A DNA stretch of 24,284 nt from Burkholderiales bacterium. Its GTDB lineage: Bacteria > Pseudomonadota > Gammaproteobacteria > Burkholderiales > SHXO01. The stretch is from assembly GCA_026125625.1 (NCBI GenBank), contig JAHCKU010000004.1, positions 1-24,284 of the forward strand, read 5' to 3'. The notes beneath the pieces are model-generated. The model was not told the DNA's origin. It worked only from the letters and a program-made list of their open reading frames with translations, and made no database searches. The translations under genes and the position numbers were made by a program. Of this stretch, positions 14,931 through 23,362 are shown in pieces (within the stretch, counting starts at the first letter, position 1; each line of letters opens with the position of its first letter).

Positions 14931-14938
14931 CGGCGTCG

Positions 14939-16729
14939 TCAGTGCCCGTTCGGGCTGGGCGCATTCACGAGCAGCACGTCACCACGTCGCGCATGGAGTC
15001 CCTCGACGGCCTCGATCGCGAGGCGTTGAACGTCCCGTGCCCGGATCGAGGCGACCAGCTCGTCCGCGTCTTCGGGTGTGTCGCCAAGGCGGACCAGCGC
15101 TTCGCGGCTGATCGAAAGCGCGGACTCGAACGTCTCGCGCATCTGGAAATCTGCGCCCTCGCGCATCAGTTCGATCGCGTGTTCCCGGCCGTAGGCCCGC
15201 GCGAGAACCGGAACCAGCGGAAACTCGTGCTTCACCAGTTCCACGATCTTCGTCGTTGCCCCGGGGTCGCCCGGCGCCGCGATGATGAGGCTGGCATTGG
15301 CTGCACCGGCGGTGCGCAGGATGTCCAGCCGTGACCCGTCGCCATAGTAGACCTTGAAACCCACCTCGTTCGCTTCGTGGATCATTTCGGCATTGGTCTC
15401 GATGATCGACAGGCTGTAGCCGCGCGCCAGCAAGGGCTGGCTCACGATCTGCCCGACGCGATCGAACCCGATCAGCAGGATGTTGGCGGTCAGGTTCTTC
15501 GGGGCTTCGACTCCATCCATCGACGCTACGGCCTTGGGTGCGAAACGATCATGCAGGATCACCAGCAGCGGCGTCAGCGCCATCGAGCAGATGATGATCG
15601 CAGTCAGGATCGCATTCTGTTCCGGGGTGAGAATGCCGACCGACATCGCGGTGGTGTAAAGGACGAAGGCGAATTCGCCACCCTGTGCCATCAGCACCGC
15701 CCGCTCCAGCGCCTCGGAACTCGAGGACTTCAGCAGACGGGCCACCGCATAGATGACGACCATCTTGAGGACGATGTAGAGCGGCACCCAGAGTGCGATC
15801 AGCGTCCAGTTCGCGGCGACGACATCCAGGTCGAGCGCCATGCCGACGCCGAGGAAGAACAGGCCCAGCAAGAGGCCGCGGAACGGCTCGACATCCGCTT
15901 CGAGCTGATGGCGGAAGCTCGATTCCGACAGCATGACACCCGCAAGGAAAGCGCCCATCGCCATCGACAGCCCGCCCTCCTGCATCAGCATGGCCGCGCC
16001 CAGGACGACCAGCAGCGCCGCCGCCGTCATCACGTCGCGGCCGCCGAAACGGGCCAGGAAGCGAAACATCGGATTCAGCAGATAGCGCCCGACCAGGATC
16101 AGCAGGGCGATGGCGGCAAGGCCGATGGCGATATCGGTCATCCGATCGGCCAGCGTCGCTTCCTCGGCGCCGGGCGCGATGAACGCGACGAGCGCCAGCA
16201 GCGGCACGATGGCGAGATCCTCCAGCAGCAGGATCGCAACGATCCGCCGCCCGAAGGGCGTGGACATCTCGCCGCGCTCGTCCAGCATCTGCATCACGAC
16301 GGCCGTGGAGGTCAGCACGAAGCCCGTACCTGCGACGAAACTGGCGTGTGCCGGAAAGCCCATGACCACGCCAATGCCGGTCAGCACGAGGATGGCACCG
16401 ACCACCTGCAGGGCGCCGAGTCCGAAGATTTCGCCCCGCATGGCCCACAGGCGTGAGGGCTGCATCTCCAGTCCGATGACGAACAGGAACAGCACGACGC
16501 CCAGTTCGGCGACGTGGATGACGGATTGCGGATGCTGAAAGAAGCCGAGCCCGAAGGGGCCGATGACCACCCCACCGGCCAGGAAGCCCAGCACTGCGCC
16601 CAGCCCGAGTTTGCGGAAGATCGGCACTGCCACCACCGCCGCCGCGAGCAGCACGACCACGGCCGTCAGATCTGCACCGGCGCCGTGGTGTGCAACGGTT
16701 TCTGCCACGTGTGAGCCCTCGATGGTCAT
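14939..16729 (-). CDS. CPA2-family monovalent cation/proton antiporter with RCK domain (KefB/KefC-like)
   Basis: A 596-aa protein. Residues 18 to about 395 are a Na/H-exchanger domain with some 12-13 hydrophobic segments. It includes FLAGGVVIGPFGLG (49-62), the transport-site region LLLEDLAIVP (167-176, with the conserved acidic pair), and MAQGGEFAFVL (347-357). From about 413 a cytosolic RCK_N/TrkA-N domain follows: ILLIGFDRVGQIVSQ, then YYGDGSRLDILRTAGAA. Members swap K or Na for protons and are gated by nucleotides or glutathione adducts. Residue 423 is Asp where the Rossmann GxGxxG motif usually has its second Gly (codon GAT at 15463-15461), which may alter nucleotide binding. No KefF/KefG partner is seen. 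Its start overlaps the stop of the MBL gene by 4 bp. The MRETFESAL style of the tail resembles alphaproteobacterial homologues, so transfer is possible. Confidence 0.9.
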   Translation of the reverse strand: MTIEGSHVAETVAHHGAGADLTAVVVLLAAAVVAVPIFRKLGLGAVLGFLAGGVVIGPFGLGFFQHPQSVIHVAELGVVLFLFVIGLEMQPSRLWAMRGEIFGLGALQVVGAILVLTGIGVVMGFPAHASFVAGTGFVLTSTAVVMQMLDERGEMSTPFGRRIVAILLLEDLAIVPLLALVAFIAPGAEEATLADRMTDIAIGLAAIALLILVGRYLLNPMFRFLARFGGRDVMTAAALLVVLGAAMLMQEGGLSMAMGAFLAGVMLSESSFRHQLEADVEPFRGLLLGLFFLGVGMALDLDVVAANWTLIALWVPLYIVLKMVVIYAVARLLKSSSSEALERAVLMAQGGEFAFVLYTTAMSVGILTPEQNAILTAIIICSMALTPLLVILHDRFAPKAVASMDGVEAPKNLTANILLIGFDRVGQIVSQPLLARGYSLSIIETNAEMIHEANEVGFKVYYGDGSRLDILRTAGAANASLIIAAPGDPGATTKIVELVKHEFPLVPVLARAYGREHAIELMREGADFQMRETFESALSISREALVRLGDTPEDADELVASIRARDVQRLAIEAVEGLHARRGDVLLVNAPSPNGH

Positions 16730-17947
16730 TTGTACCCCCGTTTCCCGTGGTCAGGCATTACACCACGGATACTTGCCGCCGCAGGTCCACGTGCAGACGC
16801 ATGAACGCGCGTCCATGCCTGCGGTTCCTCCTGCTCCCTCGAGCGCCACCAGCGAGCGCCTTCCTGCGGCGCATTCATATCCACGCGTTCGCCCATCATC
16901 GGTGTGGCCACCTGCACGCCGCGCTCGGCTGCGAAGCGCAGCACCTCGTCGAACGGATCGTCCCAGGTGTGCATGCCGAGATCGAAAGTGCCGTTGTGGA
17001 CGGGGAGCAGCCAGCGTCCGCGCAAGTCCTGGTGAGCCTGCACGGTGTGCGGCGGATGCATGTGCACGTAGGGCCACTGTGCGTTGTAGGCACCGGTTTC
17101 CATCAGCGTCAGGTCGAAAGGACCGAAGCGTCGGCCGATCTCGGCAAAGCCGTCGAAGTAGCCGCTGTCTCCGCTGAAGAAGACGCGCAGCCCGTCATCC
17201 TCCATCACCCACGAGGCCCACAGCGTGCGATTGCCGTCGGTGAAGCCGCGTCCCGAGAAATGCTGCGCGGGCGTGGCCGTCAGGCGCAGGCCGTCCACCT
17301 CGGTGCCTTGCCACCAGTCGAACTGACGGACCTTGTCTTTCGCGACGCCCCAGGCGGTAAGGCGATCGCCCACGCCCAGCGGCGTGAGGAACAGGTCCAC
17401 TTTGCCGTCCAGCGCCCGGATGGCGGCATGGTCGAGGTGATCGTAATGGTCGTGCGAGAGGATCACGGCGCGGATGGGCGGCAGTTCTTCGATCGCGATG
17501 GGGCGGTGCATGGAAACGTTTGGGACCCAGGAACTGCATCGGCGAGGCCCGCTCGGAGAACACCGGGTCCGTGAGCCACCACTGGCCGCGCAGCTTCATC
17601 AGCACGGTGGAGTGGCCCAGCCGGTACAGGCTGCGGTCGGGCGCAGCGTCCAGCTCGGCGCGGGTCAGGCGATGAATCGGTACGGGCGATGCGGGCACCG
17701 TGCCCGCGGGCTTCCTGAAGAGGAACTCCCACCATACGCCCAGCACGGATTCGGGCATGTCCCCGGGCCCGGCAAGGCGCGGGTTGTGGAAGCGTCCATC
17801 GCGCCATTGCGGCGACGATGCGTAGTCGCCAAAGGAGGGGCGAAGCATGGCGTAGCGGGTCAAGACGATGGCTCCAATGAAGACGATGAGTGCAACGAGG
17901 GTGATCCAGCGCGCAGGGCGCGCCGGAAAGCCGCGATGAAGGTTCAT
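16726..17947 (-). pseudogene. UlaG/NAPE-PLD-like MBL-fold hydrolase, one-base frameshift
   Basis: The N-terminal part (17947 to about 17505) starts MNLHRGFPARPARW with a membrane anchor (ITLVALIVFIGAIVLTRYAM). It continues through YRLGHSTVLMKLRGQWWLTDPVF, typical of the RomA/NAPE-PLD branch of MBL proteins, up to FLGPKRFHAPP. The rest is in the next frame: IAIEELPPIRAVILSHDHYDHLD with an intact HxHxDH, QHFSGRG, FFSGDSGY and LLPVHNGTFDL, so all metal ligands are present. The span is 407 codons plus one base, and the shift lies in the CCGCCCCATC run near 17503. Either a real +1 inactivation or a homopolymer miscall; if corrected this would be a normal inner-membrane-attached hydrolase of about 406 aa. 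Its stop and the antiporter start share ATGA (minus strand, 16729-16726). Confidence 0.82.
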
Positions 17948-18065
17948 GGGTGAAGAAGGGGCGGAACCAGCAGATCTCCTCTCGTGGAGCGCGGTCCCGC
18001 CGATCGGTGCAGGGCCAGGGTTACCCATGGACACCCGGCACCTGCGTAGCCCGGAAGGCGCAGTC

Positions 18066-18190
18066 TCAGGCGCCCAGATGCTTCTTGTAGAACGGCGCGA
18101 GTTTCGCGACCGCCTTGGCGACGGGCTCGGGTCGGTCGTACAGGCTCACCTCGCGCACGTGATGCTGGTTCAGGTATTGCGGCAGTTCAT
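18066..18190 (-). pseudogene. 3' end fragment of an unidentified gene
   Basis: On the minus strand the frame ending at 18066 reads LNQHHVREVSLYDRPEPV, then AKLAPFYKKHLGA and stop. This has the look of a genuine protein end, with natural codon use. Upstream of about 18190 the frame falls into the antisense of the AraC gene and loses sense. I cannot name the family. Confidence 0.45.
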
Positions 18191-18641
18191 GGTGGCTTCC
18201 AGCGAACTGCCGAAGGGATGGTTTCTGGCACTGACCGACCGGCAGATCAGCCCGGCCATCGGCGCCATGCACGCCGAGCCTGCCCGTCACTGGACACTGG
18301 AAGAACTGGCTCGCGTTGCAGGGGTCTCGCGTACCGTGTTTGCGCAACGGTTCAAGGCGCTGGTGGGGAGCACGGCCATGGACTATCTCACTCGCTGGCG
18401 CATGCTGTTGGCAGCGGATCGCCTGCGCACGGGCAGTGAGAGTGTCGCATCCATTGCCTTCTCGCTTGGATACGAGTCGGAAAGCTCGTTCAGTACAGCC
18501 TTCAAGAGAGTGATGTCCTGCCCGCCGACGCAATATCGGCGCCAGTCAGTCTCTCCCGTCACGGATACGAGTCACCGCAGTTCTGCACCGAAGCACCCGA
18601 TCACCGGCTGGAACAAGTCTCCTGCAAGCCTTCCAGGCTAG
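18162..18641 (+). pseudogene. AraC-family regulator, N-terminal domain missing
   Basis: From about MLVQVLRQFM (18162) the plus frame follows the end of a cupin_6-type ligand domain (KGWFLALTDRQISPAIGAMH) and then a complete AraC DNA-binding domain. The first HTH is WTLEELARVAGVSRTVFAQRF with LVGSTAMDYLTRWRM; the second is VASIAFSLGYESESSFSTAF, followed by P-x-x-Y-R-R. About 159 aa remain, where intact relatives are roughly 300. The ligand-sensing half is absent, and the DNA just upstream is the end of another gene on the opposite strand, so this is a deletion scar. The frame stays open further upstream but without AraC similarity. A freed DNA-binding domain could in principle still bind. It converges with the FAD oxidoreductase gene, 19 bp between stops. 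Confidence 0.75.
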
Positions 18642-18660
18642 GACCGCCTGCGTTAATTGA

Positions 18661-20073
18661 TCAGTGCTTCCCCAGGCTTGCGCCCTGCCGGACGAGTTCG
18701 GCCTGTACGTCGCGCACCGGCGTCTGACGCGGAGAAATGCCCCGTTGGGCGGCGATCGCGGCACACACGCCCGCCGCGTGACCGGTTGCCATCGCGATCG
18801 GCATGACCCGATAGGAGGAATGGGCTTCATGCGTACCTGAGATCGAACGTCCGGCAACCAGCAATCCTTCGGTCTGCTGCGGCAACAGGCAGCGCAACGG
18901 AATGTCATAGGCTTCTCCTGGCGGCAAACGCTCGAGGATGGTCCCGCTGCCCTTGGGATTGTGGATGTCGACCGGGTAGGAGCCGCGCGCGATGGCATCG
19001 TCGAACTTGCGCGCGGCAAGCACGTCATCGGCCGTGAGGTGATAGTCGCCATGGATGCGCCGCGTCTCGCGCACGCCTATATTGACGCCACTTTGCGCCA
19101 CGTATGCGCGCTCGAAGCCGGGCACGTATTTGCGCAAGAAGGCGGCGATCTGCCGCATCTGACATCTGCTGGCACGCTCGGCGTAAGTCAGGTCCCATAC
19201 ATCGGTTCCCAGTACCCGGGTCACGCGCGTGCTGTTCACGCTGATCTCGTTCTCGTGCGGCGTCGCGAAGAACAGGATGTCTTCGCGCGGCAGATCGAGC
19301 TCGCCGGCTTCGGTCGCTCGGCGCGCGAGATCCCACAAGCCGTGGACGCCGCGCCACTGCGCCGGATGCTCGCGTACATAGTTCTTGAACAGCGTCCGTT
19401 CGAAATCGACGATGCGGAACATCAGGGTCATCGGCTGCACCAGTCCATCCGAACGGCCGATGTCGAACGGCGCTCCGGCCTGCGCCGCGATGTCGCCGTC
19501 GCCGGTGCAGTCGACCGTTACCGAAGCGCGAATGAAGATCGGCCCGGATTTGGTCTCGAAGACGACACCGCGCACGCTTCCATCACGAATCACCCCGCTC
19601 GCAAAAGCGTGCAGCAGATAGTGCACGCCTGCTTCGTCGAGCAGGTCCAGGGCGATGAGCTTGAACCACTCCGGATCGAACGGAACCACGTATCCGGTCT
19701 CCAGGGAGGGTGGTATTGCACCGCCGGCTTGCACCAGGCGCTCGAGCAGCCGGGCGAGGACGCCCGCGATCACCGCCTCTCCGGGTCCGTGATCGGTCGG
19801 CAGCAGGGTGGCAGCACCCTGGCGTTCGGGCGCGCGCATCTGGGTATGGAACGACATGAGCGGCATCACCAATGCCGCCGTGGCGTTGCCGCCGAGGAAG
19901 CCATGACGCTCGGCGAGCACGACCCGTGCGCCGGCATCTGCCGCACCAATGGCAGCGCCCAACCCCGCTGGTCCGCCGCCGACGACGAGCACGTCGGTAT
20001 CCGCGGCCACCAACGCCCGGCGCGGTGGAAGCGGGCAGTACTCGTTCGAGTCGGGGCGAGCCAGAACCGGCAT
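18661..20073 (-). CDS. FAD-dependent oxidoreductase (FAD_oxidored, PF12831 type)
   Basis: A 470-aa soluble flavoprotein. After a short leader the FAD-binding motif is VLVVGGGPAGLGAAIGAADAG (about residues 28-48), with the ribose-binding Glu in VVLAERHGFLGGNATAAL. A second dinucleotide-linked motif is SVTVDCTGDGDIAAQAGA (about 180-197). The closing region LLVAGRSISGTHEAHSSYRVM (about 405-425) is typical of PF12831 proteins. Its reaction is unknown; relatives have been annotated as everything from sugar-acid oxidoreductases to xanthan-lyase-like proteins, none of it safe to copy. The pyruvyl transferase-like gene ends 12 bp before its start on the same strand, so the two are almost certainly one operon. 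Confidence 0.87.
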   Translation of the reverse strand: MPVLARPDSNEYCPLPPRRALVAADTDVLVVGGGPAGLGAAIGAADAGARVVLAERHGFLGGNATAALVMPLMSFHTQMRAPERQGAATLLPTDHGPGEAVIAGVLARLLERLVQAGGAIPPSLETGYVVPFDPEWFKLIALDLLDEAGVHYLLHAFASGVIRDGSVRGVVFETKSGPIFIRASVTVDCTGDGDIAAQAGAPFDIGRSDGLVQPMTLMFRIVDFERTLFKNYVREHPAQWRGVHGLWDLARRATEAGELDLPREDILFFATPHENEISVNSTRVTRVLGTDVWDLTYAERASRCQMRQIAAFLRKYVPGFERAYVAQSGVNIGVRETRRIHGDYHLTADDVLAARKFDDAIARGSYPVDIHNPKGSGTILERLPPGEAYDIPLRCLLPQQTEGLLVAGRSISGTHEAHSSYRVMPIAMATGHAAGVCAAIAAQRGISPRQTPVRDVQAELVRQGASLGKH

Positions 20074-20085
20074 GGCGTTGATCCC

Positions 20086-21234
20086 TCAAGCAGACGCGAT
20101 CACGACGGACTCTCTTGCCGGCGAGCGGTTCCTCAGCAACTGCATCGCAATACGGTGTGTCTCACGCGCACGCTCCTTCAGGCCCGGCAGTGCCCCGGAA
20201 ACATGCGCCTGCATCGCGGCCCGTTCGTCCCAGCATTGGTCGAGATACGCGATCAGTCGTCCGGCATTGACGAGCTCGAGTGGCGGTGCCGCCACCTCGA
20301 TATCCCGCAAGAATCCGGATACCTTGCTTGCATAGGGCAATGCCACGAAGGGGACACTCTGCAAAGCCGCAAAAATCAGAAAGTGCAAACGCATGCCGAG
20401 CGCGAAGCTGAAGCGTCCCATCAGCGAGAGAAGCTCTCCCGAGGTGTAGTGACCCTTCAGTACCGTCGCCCGCTGTGCCCGCAGCATCTTGGAGATGACC
20501 GCATGGCTGTGCTGCGTGTCGAGCACGGAGCGCTCCATGGGTACGAAGACGATATCGGCGTCGAAGCGATCCACCATGAAATCGGCCGCATTGGCCAGCA
20601 GCGCGTGATAAAAGCGCTCGTCCAGATCGGGGGCAGCCACGCCCGGCTCGCGCACCGACATGCCAACGAAGGGCCGTCCACTCAGCAGTCCCTCCTCTTC
20701 CAGGGCGCGCTGAGGCACGGGCTCGGGCTCGAGCAGCAAAGCCGGATCAGCGGTTACGACGATATCGCGCTTGATTCCCGTCTCTTCGAGAACGCGTGCC
20801 GCATTGCGCTCACGCACCGTTATCACGTCGGTCCGATCGAGGCATTCGCGCACTGCCTGCTGAGCGGATCGCTCGTTCAGCGGACCGGCACCAATGGCGT
20901 AGGTCATGGTCGGGACGCCGCTTTCCTGGGCAAGCAGCAGCTCGCGCAGATAGATGCGGATATCGGCATCGTAGAGAATCCCGCCGCCGCCCAGAAGGAA
21001 TAGATCGAGGCGCTTCACCTCGGCGAGGACTTCATTGCGGGATAGCGTCCGGTGTTCGACGGCATGCGGGACGCCATGGCGGTGCCGCGTGTCGTCCGCG
21101 TTGCGCGTGAACACCGTAAGCTCGATGTCTGCCTCGTCCCTCAGCTGGCTGATCATGGCTTGAAGGATGGCCTCGTCGCCGAGGTTCATTCCACCATAGG
21201 AGCCGCTGATTCCGATTCGGAATTTTCGGTCCAT
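20086..21234 (-). CDS. Polysaccharide pyruvyl transferase family protein (CsaB-like)
   Basis: A 382-aa protein of the PS_pyruv_trans family. The start RIGISGSYGGMNLGDEAILQAMI has the Gly-rich loop with N-x-G-D-E that marks the family. Further on: DLFLLGGGGILYD, TYAIGAGPLNE, VITVRERNAARVLEETG, then the second GT-B-like half with VFVPMERSVLDTQHS, LKGHYTSGELLSLMGRFSFALGMRLHFLIFA (the conserved R-L-H) and VALPYASKVSGFL. Family members transfer a pyruvyl group from phosphoenolpyruvate to a sugar hydroxyl as a ketal, on cell-wall or exported glycans. No glycosyltransferase or export gene lies nearby, so the acceptor is unknown. It leads the two-gene unit with the FAD oxidoreductase. Confidence 0.88.
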   Translation of the reverse strand: MDRKFRIGISGSYGGMNLGDEAILQAMISQLRDEADIELTVFTRNADDTRHRHGVPHAVEHRTLSRNEVLAEVKRLDLFLLGGGGILYDADIRIYLRELLLAQESGVPTMTYAIGAGPLNERSAQQAVRECLDRTDVITVRERNAARVLEETGIKRDIVVTADPALLLEPEPVPQRALEEEGLLSGRPFVGMSVREPGVAAPDLDERFYHALLANAADFMVDRFDADIVFVPMERSVLDTQHSHAVISKMLRAQRATVLKGHYTSGELLSLMGRFSFALGMRLHFLIFAALQSVPFVALPYASKVSGFLRDIEVAAPPLELVNAGRLIAYLDQCWDERAAMQAHVSGALPGLKERARETHRIAMQLLRNRSPARESVVIASA

Positions 21235-21526
21235 CGTCTACCCTGCGAGTCGATTGCCGGGCGCTGCCTGCCCATGCTTTGCAGGCGCAATTCGGATGCC
21301 TGCCTGGTGGTGACGACCTGCGCTTCTCGTAGACGGGCCTTGCCGATGTTTCCCTGGCGTTGTAAGGGGAGAGGAGCCCGATGAGGCGAGCAGGCTGCCG
21401 GCGCCACGTCCTGAATGCTCATGCCCCGGCAGCCCTGTGGGACGTAGATTTGCTAGAGTTTCATACGTGTGCCGCCCTGTCGTAAAAGTGTGCTCGCACG
21501 CGAAGATTGAAGGGGAGGCTGACATC

Positions 21527-22300
21527 ATGAAGCGTTCCATTTTCGTCGTGCTCGCAGCAGCGGCCGTGGCTACAGGGGGATGCACGACACCCGCCATGAA
21601 GACGGACTCTCTCAATCCCGATCCCGCACACAACGCACGCAATTCGCTCGACTGGGCCGGCACCTATCGCGGCGTGCTGCCCTGCGCCGACTGTGAGGGA
21701 ATCGACACCGTGGTCACGCTGGCCAACGACGGGACCTACCGCACACAGTCGAAATATCTCGGCAAGGACGACCAGGTGTTCTCGGAAGAGGGAAGCTTCA
21801 CCTGGAACGAAGCCGGCAATACCGTCACGCTTCCCGGCCGTGAGCCGGCGAAGTATTTCGTGGGTGAGAACCGGCTCACCCGTCTCGCTCTCGACGGTTC
21901 CCGCATCAGCGGCAGTCTCGCGGAGCACTATGTCATGACCAAGATTACCGACGGCGTGATCGGAAAATACTGGAAGCTGATCGAGCTGAACGGCCAGCCC
22001 GTGCCTGCACTCGAGCGTGAACCTCATTTCATCCTCAAGGTCGAGGAAGGACGCGTGAACGGCTTCGGCGGCTGCAACGGCTTTACCGGCTCGTACACGC
22101 TGGACGAGGCCGCTTCCCGCATCAGCTTCAGCCAGATCGCGTCCACCATGATGGCGTGCCCTTCGGGCATGGACGTGGAGACGGCTTTCCACGAGGTGCT
22201 GCGCACCGCCCACAACTATTCGCTCGACGGCGATCGCCTCACGCTGAATCGCGCACGCATGGCGCCGCTGGCCCGCTTCGAGGCGGTGTATCTGCGCTGA
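21527..22300 (+). CDS. Lipoprotein with NlpE N-terminal domain fused to META/HslJ domain
   Basis: A 257-aa envelope protein. The signal sequence MKRSIFVVLAAAAVATGGC gives a lipid-attachment Cys19, though the lipobox (TGGC) is not ideal. Residues 44 to about 138 are the NlpE N-domain: WAGTYRGVLPCADCEGIDT with the C-x-x-C at 53-56, then VTLANDGTYRT. Residues 146-257 form a META domain: GKYWKLIELNGQPV, GFGGCNGFTGSY, and STMMACPSGMDVE. E. coli NlpE signals surface contact and copper or lipoprotein stress to CpxA, and META domains occur in HslJ-like stress proteins. The double-domain form is known in proteobacteria. GGGGAGG 9 bp upstream sets the start. A hairpin at 22306-22327 may end its transcript. 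Confidence 0.9.
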   Translation: MKRSIFVVLAAAAVATGGCTTPAMKTDSLNPDPAHNARNSLDWAGTYRGVLPCADCEGIDTVVTLANDGTYRTQSKYLGKDDQVFSEEGSFTWNEAGNTVTLPGREPAKYFVGENRLTRLALDGSRISGSLAEHYVMTKITDGVIGKYWKLIELNGQPVPALEREPHFILKVEEGRVNGFGGCNGFTGSYTLDEAASRISFSQIASTMMACPSGMDVETAFHEVLRTAHNYSLDGDRLTLNRARMAPLARFEAVYLR

Positions 22301-22305
22301 TGGCG

Positions 22306-22327
22306 ACGGGAACGCGATGTTTCCCGT
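22306..22327 (+). terminator. Possible terminator hairpin after the NlpE/META gene
   Basis: ACGGGAA, an 8-base loop, and TTCCCGT, starting 5 bp after the stop, followed by the moderately T-rich GTCTTCGTTC. The stem is short and the T-run is weak. Confidence 0.35.
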
Positions 22328-22472
22328 GTCTTCGTTCATAGCAGAGAAGGTTTTGTCGCGATCGGTCCACGCCTGCCAGGTCATGGCACCACCCCTGACG
22401 GCCTGATTGCCGCGAATTTCGAGGACTGGCTGGCGGTGACACGCCTGGTTCTCGCGCTGACCGCCTCGTCCG

Positions 22473-23111
22473 CTACTGCTTGACGAATTTCATCTTCATG
22501 CTCTCGCCTTCCGGCGCGCCTTCGAGAACGTTTCCCTTGCGCGTGAGCACCAGGGGCGGGCTGCCGTCCGTGGGACTGATAGTGACCTGGTCGCCGGCCA
22601 TCTTGTAGGTGGCATCCATCGATTCGCTCTGCGCCTGGGTTCCGGAGAGCGTGATGCGAACCTGGCCGTCCGTTTTGAAATCGAGGGCGATGGACGCTGC
22701 CGCGTTGCCGGCCTGATAGCGGCCGGAGAGGCCTGCCTCCTTCCCGGTGCCGGCCGGTGCCGTGCCCTTCGCCGTCTTGTCGGCCCCCTTGCTGGCAACA
22801 CCGTCCTTGCAGTACGTGCCGATGAAACCACCCCCCACCACGCAGCCCTGCGCGTCGATGGTGAACACATTGGTTTCGTTGCCGATGGTGATCAGCACCT
22901 CTTTGCCTTCCAGCTCGAAGGTGCCGACCTTGGTCATGTCCATGAAGGTCACGCGCACTTGACCTCCTGGTCTGAAGCTCAGCTTTTCGAAGAAGCTGTC
23001 TTCCATTCCCAGGTAGTCGCCTTCCAGCTTGGCGCTCCATGCGGCACTCGACATGGCGAGAGTCGGGACAAGGAAGAGGAGGGTGATCACGCGCTTGCTT
23101 GTTGTTGACAT
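22473..23111 (-). CDS. Exported protein with two related beta modules, function unknown
   Basis: A 212-aa protein. The start at 23111 follows AAAAGGAGT with proper spacing. The signal peptide is MSTTSKRVITLLFLVPTLAMSSAAWSA, with cleavage before KLEGDY. The mature part holds two similar modules. Module A (about 28-104) has KLEGDYLG, SFRPGGQVRVTF and LEGKEVLITIGN. Module B (about 128-200) has LSGRYQAG, DFKTDGQVRITL and MAGDQVTISP. The shared pattern is F-x-x-x-G-Q-V-R-(V/I)-T plus G-(x)2-V-x-I. A Gly/Ala/Lys-rich linker joins them. Module A also has two Cys (in QGCVVGG and GTYCKDG) that could pair. This resembles small beta-barrel stress or lipocalin-like folds, but I cannot name a family. Confidence 0.78.
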   Translation of the reverse strand: MSTTSKRVITLLFLVPTLAMSSAAWSAKLEGDYLGMEDSFFEKLSFRPGGQVRVTFMDMTKVGTFELEGKEVLITIGNETNVFTIDAQGCVVGGGFIGTYCKDGVASKGADKTAKGTAPAGTGKEAGLSGRYQAGNAAASIALDFKTDGQVRITLSGTQAQSESMDATYKMAGDQVTISPTDGSPPLVLTRKGNVLEGAPEGESMKMKFVKQ

Positions 23112-23362
23112 CGAGCGACTCCTTTTCATTTTGCACCGCGCATGCAGTGCCATTTCGCTTTCGCCCGGTTCGCCTGCATACGGGCACCCCAGATCGCAGC
23201 TTCTCACAACTTGCATTGCGCTGCGTGGAGGTGCAGAGATCGCCTGCGACTACGCATTTGTGCAATGGAACGGCAACACGACTTCGCTATGGTTGCGGCC
23301 GTACGCAGCGGGTCTCTGTGCCTGCCGCGGCGTTCCTGACAACCGTCCGTATCGAGGCGCCC

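Noticed and set aside
15377..16456. Long plus-strand open frame rich in D, H, R and Q
   Set aside because: Antisense of the transmembrane part of the antiporter; composition is what complementing Leu/Val/Ala codons would give.
16745..16768. CCGTGGT/ACCACGG stem as a terminator between the MBL and antiporter genes
   Set aside because: It lies inside the last codons of the MBL frame on the same transcript, has a 10-base loop and no T-run; the ATGA overlap argues for read-through.
18961..21003. A 680-codon open frame on the plus strand
   Set aside because: It lies antisense to two well-recognised genes (FAD oxidoreductase and pyruvyl transferase-like), spans their junction, and shows no domain. 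It is an open shadow frame caused by high GC.
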